A DNA stretch of 64,000 nt from G963663315 sp963663315 (GCA_963663315.1 OY760176.1:806001-870000); one strand, 5' to 3'. Numbered from the stretch's first letter, positions 7,287-17,038 are shown. Notes: generated from the letters alone by a model not told the origin. A program made the numbers and translations.

Positions 7287-9242
7287 ATGATGACACCGCT
7301 ATGGCAACCCTCTCAGCAAAGAATCCAGCAGAGCAATCTCAATGGATTTATCCAATGGGTAACGGCATCTCATCCACAAGTCCATGATTACGACTCCCTG
7401 TACCGGTGGAGCGTAGAACACAGCGATCATTTCTGGTCATCGCTATGGGATTTCTCGGGTGTAATCAGCGCCCGGCCGTGTGACCGCGTTCTGACCAATC
7501 CGACAGCCATGCCCGGAGCCGTGTGGTTTGAAGGCGCCCGGTTGAATTTCGCTGAAAATCTGCTTCGCTTTCGGGATGACCGGACCGCACTGATATTCCG
7601 CAGTGAAAACGGGACGGGCAGAGAACTGTCCTACCGGCTGCTTTTCGGGGAAGTGATTCGCTGTTCAGAATGGCTGAAGACACTCGGGATCAGGTCGGGC
7701 GACAGGGTGGCGGGTTATATTACCAATAGTCCGGAAGCCGTGATTGCGATGCTGGCGACGACCAGCCTGGGGGCAATCTGGTCATCCTGTTCACCGGATT
7801 TCGGGGTTAACGGGGTGTTGGAGCGATTTGCACAAATCCGGCCAAAAGTCCTGTTTTGTGTGGATGGATATCATTACAACGGCAAGCAGTACGATTTGAT
7901 GGATTCAGTCAATTCCGTAGCAGAGAATATTCCTGCCGTGGAAACAGTGATTGTTGTTCCGTATCTGAATCCGACTCCTGATATCAGTGGTTTGGACAAT
8001 GCGATGTTATTCGGGGATTTCGAGACCGATTCCGGGGACATGGAATTTGTGCAGTTACCGTTTGATCATCCGCTTTATATACTTTATTCATCAGGCACAA
8101 CAGGTAAGCCAAAGTGCATTGTGCATGGCGCCGGTGGAACATTGCTGCAACACATCAAGGAACAGTTGCTGCATACCGATGTGAAGAGACAGGATCGTCT
8201 GTTTTTCTTTACAACCTGTGGCTGGATGATGTGGAACTGGCTGGCAAGCGGTCTGGCAAGCGGGTGTACCCTGATTCTGTATGACGGATCACCATTTTAT
8301 CCGGACGCGAATGCAATGTGGAAAATGGCTGATTCGTTGAAAATTTCCATCTTTGGCGCCAGTGCCCGATACATCTCCGCCTGCGCCAAAGCAGGACTGA
8401 CCCCACGACAGGAGAATGATCTTTCAAGCATCAGGACCATCCTGTCGACCGGGTCGCCACTGGCGCCGGAAAACTTTGATTACGTTTATCAGAACATCAA
8501 GGCTGATATCATGCTTTCTTCCATTTCCGGTGGAACGGATATTGCCTCTTGTTTCGTGCTCGGTAACCCGATGCGACCGGTATACCGCGGCGAAATTCAA
8601 GGCGCTGGCCTGGGCATGGCTGTTGATGTATATGACGATGAATTTAACGATGCAGCCCCGGTCAGGGGAAAACGCGCAGAACTGGTCTGTACCAGACCCT
8701 TTCCCAGCATGCCATTGGGATTCTGGAATGAACCCGATGACAGACGCTACCATGCATCCTATTTTTCCCGTTTTCAGAATGTATGGGCGCAGGGTGATTA
8801 TGCTGAAATTACCGCAAATGATGGTGTGATCATATATGGCCGTTCCGATGCAGTGCTCAATCCGGGTGGGGTCAGAATCGGTACAGCGGAAATTTATCGC
8901 CAGGTCGAAAAAAAGGATGAAGTGCTCGAGAGTCTGTGCATCGCGCAAAAATGGGACGGGGATGTTCGGGTAGTGTTGTTCGTGATGCTGCGTGATGGGG
9001 TGGAATTGACCGATCAACTGAAGGCTTCGATTCGACAGACAATCAGGAAAAATACCACACCGCGACATGTCCCGAAGAAAATTATTGCCGTACCCGATAT
9101 ACCGCGGACGCTGAGCGGGAAGATAGTAGAACTTGCGGTTCGGAACATGGTTCATGGTGATGAGGACAAAAACACGGAAGCGCTGGCCAATCCCGAAACG
9201 CTTGAATATTTCAGGAATATCGAAGAGCTTCAAACAGAATGA
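7287..9242 (+). CDS. aacS: Acetoacetyl-CoA synthetase
   Basis: 651 residues, the normal length for acetoacetate-CoA ligase. The adenylate-forming P-loop appears as YSSGTTGKPKCIVHG and the A5 region as GGTDIASCF. WAQGDYAEI and YGRSDAVLNPGG form the hinge, and PRTLSGKIVELAV near the C-terminus holds the catalytic lysine. It activates acetoacetate with ATP and CoA. Acetoacetate is the product of HMG-CoA lyase encoded on the opposite strand, and acetyl-CoA acetyltransferase is the next gene, so leucine-derived acetoacetate can return to acetyl-CoA. Two consecutive ATG codons (7287, 7290) could each start translation. Confidence 0.95.
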   Translation: MMTPLWQPSQQRIQQSNLNGFIQWVTASHPQVHDYDSLYRWSVEHSDHFWSSLWDFSGVISARPCDRVLTNPTAMPGAVWFEGARLNFAENLLRFRDDRTALIFRSENGTGRELSYRLLFGEVIRCSEWLKTLGIRSGDRVAGYITNSPEAVIAMLATTSLGAIWSSCSPDFGVNGVLERFAQIRPKVLFCVDGYHYNGKQYDLMDSVNSVAENIPAVETVIVVPYLNPTPDISGLDNAMLFGDFETDSGDMEFVQLPFDHPLYILYSSGTTGKPKCIVHGAGGTLLQHIKEQLLHTDVKRQDRLFFFTTCGWMMWNWLASGLASGCTLILYDGSPFYPDANAMWKMADSLKISIFGASARYISACAKAGLTPRQENDLSSIRTILSTGSPLAPENFDYVYQNIKADIMLSSISGGTDIASCFVLGNPMRPVYRGEIQGAGLGMAVDVYDDEFNDAAPVRGKRAELVCTRPFPSMPLGFWNEPDDRRYHASYFSRFQNVWAQGDYAEITANDGVIIYGRSDAVLNPGGVRIGTAEIYRQVEKKDEVLESLCIAQKWDGDVRVVLFVMLRDGVELTDQLKASIRQTIRKNTTPRHVPKKIIAVPDIPRTLSGKIVELAVRNMVHGDEDKNTEALANPETLEYFRNIEELQTE

Positions 9243-9335
9243 AACTTATTGCCCGGAGAACGCCAGGGTGCGAGAAAATTTGCGAAGGGGGGTATTCCCG
9301 GTAAATCAGTAAAATTGTAGATACAGGAGAACAGT

Positions 9336-10523
9336 ATGCAAAAGAATGAAGTCGTAATTGTGAGTGGGGTCAGAACTGCGGTCGGCAGTTTTGGCGGCAG
9401 TCTGAAAAATCATACTCCTGCCAGGCTCGGCGCTGCCGTGGTATCTGAAGCAGTGAAAAGAGCGGGGATCGATGGGCAATCCGTGGGCCATGTCGCAGTA
9501 GGGAACGTGATTCATACCGAACCCCATGACATGTATATCTCGAGGGTGATGGCGCTCAATGGCGGGTTGCCTCATGCTACTCCGGCGGTCACTGTGAATC
9601 GCTTGTGCGGTAGTGGCATGCAGGCGATTGTCACCTCGGCACAGCAGATTGAACTGGGTCTGTGCGATACCGCATTGGCGGGCGGTGTCGAAGTGATGAG
9701 CAAGGGCGGATATCTGGCAACCGGGGTAAGATATGGAAACCGTCTCGGGGATGGCATATTGCAGGACATGATGCTTGCCGCCCTGCATTGCCCGATGGAG
9801 CTCTGCCACATGGGAGTCACAGCGGAAAATATTGCCGAAAAATGGGGGGTGTCCCGCGAGGAACAGGATGCGCTTGCGCTGACCAGCCATCAGCGTGCAC
9901 AAAATGCGATTGAGCAGGGACATTTCAAAGACCAGATATTACCAATTGAGCTGAAATCCAGAAAAGGCACGGAGTGGTTCGATCAGGATGAGCATGTTCG
10001 TTTTGGTTCGAAGATCGAAGATATGCAAAAGTTGAAGCCTGTGTTCAAGGAGGATGGCACGGTCACTGCGGGCAATGCATCCGGAATCAATGATGGCGCC
10101 GCGGCGATGGTTTTGATGAGTCGGCAACAGTGTGATGCCCAGGGTATAAAACCGAGGGCTCGATTGTTGAAGTATGCCTTTGCCGGGGTTGAACCCGCAT
10201 ACATGGGCATCGGGCCAGTGCCTGCGGTGCGCAATCTTCTCGAAAATACGGATTTCTCCGTCAAGGATATCGATGTCTGGGAAGTCAATGAAGCCTTTGC
10301 CGCACAGGCAATTGCGGTGGCGCGCGACCTTGATATCCCAGCGCAAAAACTGAATCCCAATGGCAGCGGAATTTCATTGGGCCATCCGATTGGCGCAACC
10401 GGCGTCATCATCGCCGAGAAAGCTATTTCCGAACTGGAACGCACTGGCGGACGGTATGCGGTGGTGACAATGTGTATTGGCGGCGGTCAGGGTATTGCCG
10501 GCCTTTTTGAAAGGGAAGCCTGA
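9336..10523 (+). CDS. atoB: Acetyl-CoA C-acetyltransferase
   Basis: 395 residues, preceded by a good AGGAG at about 9326. The acyl-acceptor cysteine is in NRLCGSGMQAIV, the active-site histidine in GSGISLGHPIGATG and the second cysteine in CIGGGQGIAGLF. WEVNEAFAAQA is also conserved. The enzyme interconverts acetoacetyl-CoA and two acetyl-CoA. It lies 93 bases after acetoacetyl-CoA synthetase and completes the acetoacetate-to-acetyl-CoA route. A PhaA role in polyhydroxybutyrate synthesis is possible in principle, but no pha genes are near. Confidence 0.92.
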   Translation: MQKNEVVIVSGVRTAVGSFGGSLKNHTPARLGAAVVSEAVKRAGIDGQSVGHVAVGNVIHTEPHDMYISRVMALNGGLPHATPAVTVNRLCGSGMQAIVTSAQQIELGLCDTALAGGVEVMSKGGYLATGVRYGNRLGDGILQDMMLAALHCPMELCHMGVTAENIAEKWGVSREEQDALALTSHQRAQNAIEQGHFKDQILPIELKSRKGTEWFDQDEHVRFGSKIEDMQKLKPVFKEDGTVTAGNASGINDGAAAMVLMSRQQCDAQGIKPRARLLKYAFAGVEPAYMGIGPVPAVRNLLENTDFSVKDIDVWEVNEAFAAQAIAVARDLDIPAQKLNPNGSGISLGHPIGATGVIIAEKAISELERTGGRYAVVTMCIGGGQGIAGLFEREA

Positions 10524-10576
10524 TCAGGGCCATTGGACGGTATGCCGGATTATTAATTTAACGGGTAACCAATATC

Positions 10577-11548
10577 ATGTTTTGGAACAAATCAAACCCT
10601 TCTGGTTCCACAAGAACAGATTCGGATGAAAACTTCCGGCAGTCGGAAAATACGCGTATCCTGTCCATACTGGCACAGAATTATCTGAAGGAGAGAAAAT
10701 CGAAACGACGTTGGGGTATATTCTTCAAGTCACTGATTATTGTCGGTATCGGCTATACCGTCTTTGCTTATTTCGAAACCGACTCCGGTTTTATTGCTGA
10801 TGAACATACTGCTTTCGTCGAGATCAAAGGAGTGATTGGTCCGAATTCGAATTCAGCCTATATCATCAACCGCAGTCTTGCAGATGCCTTTGAAGCTGAA
10901 AACTCGGCTGGCGTGGTATTGCAGATCAATAGTACGGGCGGCGCCCCGGTTCAAGCGGCGCAAATCAATGAGGAAATCAAAAGACTGAAATTACTCTACC
11001 CCGACAAACCTTTTTATGTATCGATCACGGATATCTGCGCCTCCGGAGGTTATTATATTGCCGTTGCCGCAGACCGGATTTTTGCGCACCCTTCCAGTAT
11101 CGTCGGCTCGATTGGAGTGTTGATGAATGGCTTTGGATTTGTTGAAGCCATGAACAAACTGGGCATAGAAAGACGCCTGATTACCGCAGGAGAGAACAAG
11201 GCAATACTTGATCCGTTCAGTCCTTCGGACCGGAGTCAGGTGGAGTATGTAGAGGCCTTGCTGGCAGAAGTCCACAGGCAATTTATTGCTGCGGTAAAAT
11301 CCGGGAGAGGGGAGCGTTTGAAGAATGACCCGCAAATTTTCAGTGGGTTGTTCTGGAGTGGCTCGAGCGCGATGGAACTGGGATTGATTGATCAGTTCGG
11401 AAGTACACAAAGCATCGCACGGGACATCATTGGTGTGGAGAAACTGGTCAACTATACCTTCAAGCCTTCATTCCTTGATAAGTTTGCTGAAAAAGTGGGC
11501 ACATCAATAGTCAATACTTTCATGATGAAATCGTTGCAGATGCAGTAG
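10577..11548 (+). CDS. sppA: Signal peptide peptidase SppA-type protease (S49 family, short form)
   Basis: 323 residues, the single-domain bacterial form rather than the 67-kDa E. coli double form. One membrane helix (about residues 50-66, FFKSLIIVGIGYTVFAYF) anchors it, with the protease domain on the periplasmic side. The nucleophile serine is about residue 156 in CASGGYYIAVAADRI and the general-base lysine about residue 208 in TAGENKAIL, a Ser-Lys dyad. It degrades leftover signal peptides and possibly other membrane fragments. It lies 53 bases after the thiolase and appears functionally unrelated to it. Confidence 0.9.
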   Translation: MFWNKSNPSGSTRTDSDENFRQSENTRILSILAQNYLKERKSKRRWGIFFKSLIIVGIGYTVFAYFETDSGFIADEHTAFVEIKGVIGPNSNSAYIINRSLADAFEAENSAGVVLQINSTGGAPVQAAQINEEIKRLKLLYPDKPFYVSITDICASGGYYIAVAADRIFAHPSSIVGSIGVLMNGFGFVEAMNKLGIERRLITAGENKAILDPFSPSDRSQVEYVEALLAEVHRQFIAAVKSGRGERLKNDPQIFSGLFWSGSSAMELGLIDQFGSTQSIARDIIGVEKLVNYTFKPSFLDKFAEKVGTSIVNTFMMKSLQMQ

Positions 11549-11632
11549 TTTCGGTCAGGAATATCGGGGAAACGGCTATAGCCATGAACTTAACTGTGTT
11601 ACGCTACGATGCAAAATTACGGGAGAGACCGA

Positions 11633-12010
11633 ATGGTAGAACAAACTAAGCAAGGGCAGCCCAAGTTAACGGTGAGAGTTGAGTTGGCGCCTGTTGAGTC
11701 TGGAGAGGCGGTTATTCTCTGTCCGAGTGGTCGAGTGGATGGTAGCACGATAGGGATACTGGACGGTGCGGTCCAGGAGCGGATAGATGCGGGGGCGGGG
11801 GTATTGATATTTGATTTTGAGGAGACGAATTATATCAGCAGTGCGGGATTGCGGGTATTATTGATGAGTGCCCGGAAGATGCAGTCTGGGGGAGGCAAGG
11901 CGGTATTTTGTGGGTTGATTCCGCACATTGCGGAGGTATTTGAGATCAGTGGATTCAGCGCCATACTTGATATACGGGCAAGTCGAGCGCAAGCGCTTGA
12001 GTCGGTTTGA
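11633..12010 (+). CDS. STAS-domain protein (anti-sigma factor antagonist family)
   Basis: 125 residues from an ATG with GGGAGAG just upstream. An earlier ATG at 11609 lies before that ribosome site. The whole protein is one STAS fold with ETNYISSAGLRVLLMSARK, the conserved loop that carries the phosphoacceptor serine in SpoIIAA/RsbV proteins. In that family an unphosphorylated STAS protein binds and displaces a kinase/anti-sigma protein. No RsbW-like kinase or PP2C phosphatase is adjacent. It precedes a periplasmic binding protein and a histidine kinase by 81 bases, suggesting a role in the same signalling unit. That link is inference from order. Confidence 0.85.
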   Translation: MVEQTKQGQPKLTVRVELAPVESGEAVILCPSGRVDGSTIGILDGAVQERIDAGAGVLIFDFEETNYISSAGLRVLLMSARKMQSGGGKAVFCGLIPHIAEVFEISGFSAILDIRASRAQALESV

Positions 12011-12091
12011 ATGTTCACTGCGAATTATGACTGATTGAAGACCCACCCCCAGAGAATTTGGAGAAGACCGTCTTGACTCAAGCTGTCTGAG

Positions 12092-13255
12092 ATGCCAGCG
12101 ATTCCGATTCTGGTTGTCCTGCTATTGATGATGCTGACTCCGGCAGTGTTTGCCGAGGTCCGGCAAGATCAACAAAAGACCATTCTTTTTGGTCAGTCTG
12201 CCGTACTCAGTGGTCCGGCAAGGGCACTCGGTAGCGGTATGCGTTTGGGGTTGCTTGCGGCATTTGACGAAGTCAATCGCGGGGGCGGAGTCAATGGCTA
12301 TGACCTCAGCCTCGAATCGCTGGACGACAGCTATGAACCTGAAACTGCAATCAACAACACCCGCAGGTTGATCGACGAGTACAAGGTGTTCGCCCTGGTC
12401 GGTGCGGTTGGGACCCCGACTTCAATAGCTGCTCAGCCGATCTCCACCGAGGCCGGTGTGCCCTATATTGCACCGTTTACAGGGGCCGAGTTTTTGCGTG
12501 ATACAAAGCACGCGCCCAATGTGATCAATATGCGCGCCTCCTACTATCAGGAGACCGAAGAGATGGTAGCCAGACTCACCGAGGATCTGGGTATACAACG
12601 GATCAGTATTTTCTATCAGAACGATTCTTTTGGACGCGCAGGGTTGAAGGGGTTGCGTGGGGCAGTAGAGCGCCGTGGTTTGAGTCTGGTTGAAGAGGTT
12701 TATTATCCCCGCAATACTGAAGCAGTAAAGGTTGCAGTGCTCGACCTTCGTCATGCTGATGCTGAGGCAGTGGTCATTGTCGGCGCCTACAAGCCTGCCG
12801 CCAGTATGATCCGGTGGGCCAGGCGACTCAACTTCAATCCTTACTTTATCAACATTTCATTCATCGGCAGTTCGGCGCTGGCTCAGGAACTCGGTTCCGA
12901 TGGAGCCGGAGTTTATGTTACGCAGGTGGTGCCTTTCCCATTCAGTTTCGAACTGCCGGTGGTAGCGAAATATCATGCCGCCCTGGCGCAGTTTGACCCG
13001 GAAAGCAGCCCGAGTTTTGTTTCTCTGGAGGGTTATCTGGCAGGGCGGCTGGTGATAGAAGGTCTGCGGTTGACGGGAGCAAACCCTACCCGGCAGGGCT
13101 TCCTGAAGGCGCTGAGTGAAGCAGGTACGATTGACCTGGATGGTTTTAAACTCAATTACGGGGTTGGAGACAATCAGGGCTCGGATCAGGTTTTCCTGAC
13201 GCGGCTTGATGCTTTTGGAAAATTCCAGTCGGTAAAGTCGATGTCGCTGCCATGA
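12092..13255 (+). CDS. Periplasmic binding protein, branched-chain amino acid/amide type, without a transporter
   Basis: 387 residues. A signal peptide (PAIPILVVLLLMMLTPAVFA) ends near residue 22. The mature part is a two-lobed Peripla_BP_6 fold: ILFGQSAVLSGPARALG at the start, then GVNGYDLSLESLDDSYEP, LVGAVGTPTSIAAQPI and SIFYQNDSFGRAGLKGL. These match LivJ/UrtA-type receptors for amino acids, urea or amides. No permease or ATPase gene adjoins it. Its last four bases overlap the start of a histidine kinase (ATGA), so it probably senses a ligand for that kinase instead of feeding a transporter. The ligand is unknown. Confidence 0.88.
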   Translation: MPAIPILVVLLLMMLTPAVFAEVRQDQQKTILFGQSAVLSGPARALGSGMRLGLLAAFDEVNRGGGVNGYDLSLESLDDSYEPETAINNTRRLIDEYKVFALVGAVGTPTSIAAQPISTEAGVPYIAPFTGAEFLRDTKHAPNVINMRASYYQETEEMVARLTEDLGIQRISIFYQNDSFGRAGLKGLRGAVERRGLSLVEEVYYPRNTEAVKVAVLDLRHADAEAVVIVGAYKPAASMIRWARRLNFNPYFINISFIGSSALAQELGSDGAGVYVTQVVPFPFSFELPVVAKYHAALAQFDPESSPSFVSLEGYLAGRLVIEGLRLTGANPTRQGFLKALSEAGTIDLDGFKLNYGVGDNQGSDQVFLTRLDAFGKFQSVKSMSLP

Positions 13256-15588
13256 CGGATTCGACAGTTGAACTGCCAGCCAGTCGACCGGACCCGGCGG
13301 CGGGGCGGCCAGCGGTTACGGAATCAGACGAGATGCCGGGGCAAATCAAGAAGTTCCGGGTCGGGATCGGTGCACAGCTTTACCTGATCCTGTTTGGTAG
13401 CGTACTGCTTACGCTGACCGCGAGTCTGGTGGCCTATTTTTCGTTTCGAGAGACCCTGAGTCACGAATCCCGTTTGGCGGAATACAGCATGCCGAACCTG
13501 ATCAATGCAGTGGATGTGGCGCGCCAGAGTGCGATTGTAGTGGGTGGGGCTTTTCGATTGATATCAGCCTCTTCCGAGCAGGATCACGTTGCGGTGGTGG
13601 CTACAGTAGCGCAGGAGCGGGCATCGCTGGAGTTGATCATTGAGGAGTTGGAGTCGCGTTCCGCATTTGGTGAGCACACCCGATTGATCAAGGAACATCT
13701 GGCGGAGCTTAATGGTCATCTGGAAGAGATACGGCATTCCTCGGCGCGGCGTCTGGTAATTGACCAGACCCTGATAAGGCTTGGCGAAGAGTTGGCCGAG
13801 TTGAATCGCAGCATTAACCGTTTGATGGTGCAGTCACTGGATAATCAGGGATTTTATCTGGTAGAGGGCTTGCGCAGTCTTGACGACATTCCGCACCGGA
13901 TTGAACAACGCGCGTCAGAGGAGGAACTGACGATTTACCGCAATCTGGCGAATTTGAGCCAGCAAGCAAGTCTGGCGGTACTGTTGCTGGACGAAGTCAT
14001 CGTGCTTTCAGACCGTCAGTTTCTGCCACCGTTGCAAGATCGTTTTCATAGCGCTTCAGAGAACACCCAGAATATCTTTGCGAAGTTGTCAGGTTTTCGA
14101 ACCAGCGATTTGCAGGGAAGCAGTCTGCTGCAACAACTCGGGCAATTATTCCGTGCGGAAGAGAAACGTCATTTTTCCCTGAACCTGCTGAGCGCCAACC
14201 TGCGGCTTCTTCGTGAGATCGGTGAAGGTTCGGAAGGTATCATTCCACTGCGTCGGGAAGTCCTGCAGCGTCTGGAGAAGGAGCAGAATGACTTGGGCAA
14301 GGTACGCATTTCATCGGATTTGCTGGTTACAGAGGTCAACAATCTGGTCTCGGAAATCAACCAGGAAGCGCACAGTGCGAGTGCAGCATCGCGCTCTTCG
14401 GTGAGAACCGGGATACTGTGGCTGATTGTAATCAACCTGTTCAGTACTGCCGCCGCCTTATTGTTTGCGTGGCGATTCGTAGGACGTTATCTGTTGCGAC
14501 GTCTGATCGGTCTGGCCAAAGCGATGCGCCGGATGGCGGAGGGTGATCTGAAGGTTCCGGTCGAGGTCGGGGGCAATGATGAGGTCACCGATATGGCTGA
14601 GGCGCTGGAGGTATTCAGACAATATGCCCAGGAGGTACAACGACTTAATCTGGTGGAGAAGCTTGCCCAGGAACTGGATGCCAGGAATGAATCGCTCGAA
14701 CAGGCCCTGGTAGAACTGAAGAAGGCTCAGGATCAGATCATTGCCGAGCAAAAGCTCGCGTCACTGGGACAACTGACTGCAGGTGTCGCTCATGAAATCA
14801 AGAATCCCCTGAACTTTATCGGTAATTTTTCCGCTGTTGCCAGTGAACTGACCGATGAGATCGAAGAGCTGATCAAGGAAGAAAGAGTTGAAAACCCGGA
14901 CGCCTTCAAGGATACCGGGAGTTGGGAAGAAATACAATCGATTTTTGGGGAACTCAGACTCAGTCTTGGCAGAATTGTCGATCACAGCAAGCGTGCCGAT
15001 GGCATCGTACACAGTATGCTCGAACATTCTCGCAGCAGTGAAGGAGAATGGCGGGAAGTCGACTTGAACGCGTTACTCAAACAATATGTCGAACTCGCCT
15101 ACCATGCATTGCGTGCTGAAGAGATCGGCTTCAACATGGCCCGGAAAGAAGACCTGGACCCGGATATGGGATTGCTGGAAGTCATTCCTCAAGAGATTTC
15201 CCGGGTGTTTATGAATCTTGCCACCAATGCCTGTCAGGCGCTCAACGAAAAAAGATTTACAGCCGAAAAGGACTGGGAACCGGAACTCAGGATTGTTTCC
15301 CGGCGTTTTCACGATCATGCCAAATTCTGTATCCGGGATAATGGTTCCGGTATCTCCGAAGAGTTGCAGAAACGAATTTTCGAGCCTTTTGTGACGACCA
15401 AGGCTCCCGGCAAGGGGACCGGTCTTGGCCTTTCACTGACCAGCGATGTTATAATTCGTCATGGCGGTTCCATTGAACTGGATTCTGAAGAAGGCGGTTT
15501 TACCGAAATGTGTATTCTGTTGCCGCTCGAACCACCGGTGCAGAGCGAAAATGAAAAGAATGCCGAAAGCGACAACGAGGAGGGTTAG
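13252..15588 (+). CDS. Membrane sensor histidine kinase with a large periplasmic domain
   Basis: 778 residues. Helix 1 is about 42-64. A long helical periplasmic region (about 65-383) ends at helix 2 (about 386-408). A HAMP linker follows (RLIGLAKAMRRMAEGDL, to about 465), then a coiled coil (about 465-505). HisKA has the phosphoacceptor histidine near 514 in GVAHEIKNPLNF. The catalytic domain has the N box NLATNACQAL (Asn about 659), DNGSGISEE and GTGLGLSLTSDV. There is no receiver domain and no response regulator next door, so its target is unknown. Coupling to the binding-protein gene by a 4-base overlap suggests the liganded binding protein docks on the periplasmic domain. Confidence 0.92.
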   Translation: MTDSTVELPASRPDPAAGRPAVTESDEMPGQIKKFRVGIGAQLYLILFGSVLLTLTASLVAYFSFRETLSHESRLAEYSMPNLINAVDVARQSAIVVGGAFRLISASSEQDHVAVVATVAQERASLELIIEELESRSAFGEHTRLIKEHLAELNGHLEEIRHSSARRLVIDQTLIRLGEELAELNRSINRLMVQSLDNQGFYLVEGLRSLDDIPHRIEQRASEEELTIYRNLANLSQQASLAVLLLDEVIVLSDRQFLPPLQDRFHSASENTQNIFAKLSGFRTSDLQGSSLLQQLGQLFRAEEKRHFSLNLLSANLRLLREIGEGSEGIIPLRREVLQRLEKEQNDLGKVRISSDLLVTEVNNLVSEINQEAHSASAASRSSVRTGILWLIVINLFSTAAALLFAWRFVGRYLLRRLIGLAKAMRRMAEGDLKVPVEVGGNDEVTDMAEALEVFRQYAQEVQRLNLVEKLAQELDARNESLEQALVELKKAQDQIIAEQKLASLGQLTAGVAHEIKNPLNFIGNFSAVASELTDEIEELIKEERVENPDAFKDTGSWEEIQSIFGELRLSLGRIVDHSKRADGIVHSMLEHSRSSEGEWREVDLNALLKQYVELAYHALRAEEIGFNMARKEDLDPDMGLLEVIPQEISRVFMNLATNACQALNEKRFTAEKDWEPELRIVSRRFHDHAKFCIRDNGSGISEELQKRIFEPFVTTKAPGKGTGLGLSLTSDVIIRHGGSIELDSEEGGFTEMCILLPLEPPVQSENEKNAESDNEEG

Positions 15589-15651
15589 TCCGGCAACACC
15601 CGATGCAGGGACTTCGGTAGTAATCGTACGAAAACTTATCAGGTGCTAACA

Positions 15652-16986
15652 ATGAATTTAATTGAAATAGTCGATACTCCGGCAGTGATTGGGCAGGATC
15701 TGACCTTTGTGCTCAATACCTTCTCGTTTCTGATCTGGGGAGTGTTGGTGATGTGGATGTGTGCAGGTTTCACCATGTTGGAATCGGGTTCGGTGCGCAC
15801 CAAAAATGCTTCTATGATTTGCCTGAAAAACATCGGACTGTATTCCATAGCGGGACTGGCCTTCTATGCAATCGGTTACAACCTGATGTATGTCGATGTC
15901 AACGGATGGATCGGTAGTTTCATTCCGTTTTACGGCCCGTCTGCCGATGAGATAGCGCTACTGGGCGGTGCTTCGGATCTGGAAATGAAGGTGGCGGAGA
16001 ATGGCTACTCGGTCATGTCAGACTGGTTTTTCCAGATGGTGTTCGTTGCCACTGCGGCTTCAATCGTCTCCGGAACGCTGGCCGAGAGGGTGAAACTCTG
16101 GTCATTCTTCGTTTTTACGCTTGCCCTCACCGCATTCATCTATCCCATAGTGGGGGCCTGGACATGGGGTGGAGGATGGCTCCATGCAATGGGGTTTCAG
16201 GACTTTGCCGGTTCTACCATTGTGCATTCAACGGGCGGCTGGGCGGCTCTGGCGGGTGCGCTCGTGGTCGGACCGAGGTTCAGGAAGTTCCGCGCTGACG
16301 GCAGTGTCAAGTCGACGCCCCCTTCCAATGTTCCTGTGGTCACGCTGGGTGTGTTCATCCTCTGGCTTGGCTGGTTTGGCTTCAATGGCGGATCTCAACT
16401 CGCGATTGCTGGGGTTACCGATGCTGTGGCAATGAGTGTCGTGTTGGTGAATACCAATCTGGCGGCGGCGGGGGGCGTCATCGCTGCTCTGAGCGTATCC
16501 CGTTTACTGCTGGGCAGGGTGGACCTGATGGCTGTTCTCAACGGCGCTATTGCCGGTCTGGTCGCGATTACGGCGGGGCCGGACATTGTCGATCATAACT
16601 GGGCGATTATCATCGGAGTGATTGGCGGGCTGTTATGTACGGCAGGAGTGAAAATGCTGGAACAATTAAAGATTGACGATGTAGTCGGCGCCATCCCGGC
16701 CCACCTGATTGCTGGAATCTGGGGAACCCTGGCGGTGTGCATCAACAAGGCGGATAGCAATCTCGGTGTTCAGGTGGTCGGTATAATTGCAGTCGGTGTT
16801 TTTGTATTTGTTTCTTCGTACGTCATCTGGTTTGCGCTGGGAAAGATCATGGGTGTAAGAATCTCCCGAAAAGTCGAGGAACTCGGTCAGGATGTAGCGG
16901 AGCTGGGTATAGAAGCCTATGCCGAGTTTCTGATTATTCCCGACCCGGAGGATTCCGATGACGATGAACCGGAACGCAAAGCCTGA
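15652..16986 (+). CDS. amtB: Ammonium transporter (Amt/MEP/Rh family)
   Basis: 444 residues from the ATG at 15652, served by AGGTG at 15641. A GTG at 15643 lies inside that site. About eleven membrane helices are visible. The pore histidines sit in STIVHSTGGWAAL and IPAHLIAGIWG, and WTWGGGWLHAMGF is conserved. The C-terminal tail ends in an acidic run (PEDSDDDEPERKA). It conducts ammonium across the inner membrane. No glnK regulator gene is adjacent, unlike the usual glnK-amtB pair. It starts 63 bases after the histidine kinase, which may tie that sensor to nitrogen supply. Confidence 0.93.
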   Translation: MNLIEIVDTPAVIGQDLTFVLNTFSFLIWGVLVMWMCAGFTMLESGSVRTKNASMICLKNIGLYSIAGLAFYAIGYNLMYVDVNGWIGSFIPFYGPSADEIALLGGASDLEMKVAENGYSVMSDWFFQMVFVATAASIVSGTLAERVKLWSFFVFTLALTAFIYPIVGAWTWGGGWLHAMGFQDFAGSTIVHSTGGWAALAGALVVGPRFRKFRADGSVKSTPPSNVPVVTLGVFILWLGWFGFNGGSQLAIAGVTDAVAMSVVLVNTNLAAAGGVIAALSVSRLLLGRVDLMAVLNGAIAGLVAITAGPDIVDHNWAIIIGVIGGLLCTAGVKMLEQLKIDDVVGAIPAHLIAGIWGTLAVCINKADSNLGVQVVGIIAVGVFVFVSSYVIWFALGKIMGVRISRKVEELGQDVAELGIEAYAEFLIIPDPEDSDDDEPERKA

Positions 16987-17038
16987 ACGGGTTACCGCGG
17001 GAGTGAGCCCAAGAATAAATTGTGGTCAGTGGAACCGG

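Noticed and set aside
8424..9233. 269-codon minus-strand frame opposite aacS
   Set aside because: It is a long antisense shadow of a well-conserved gene and has no family features.
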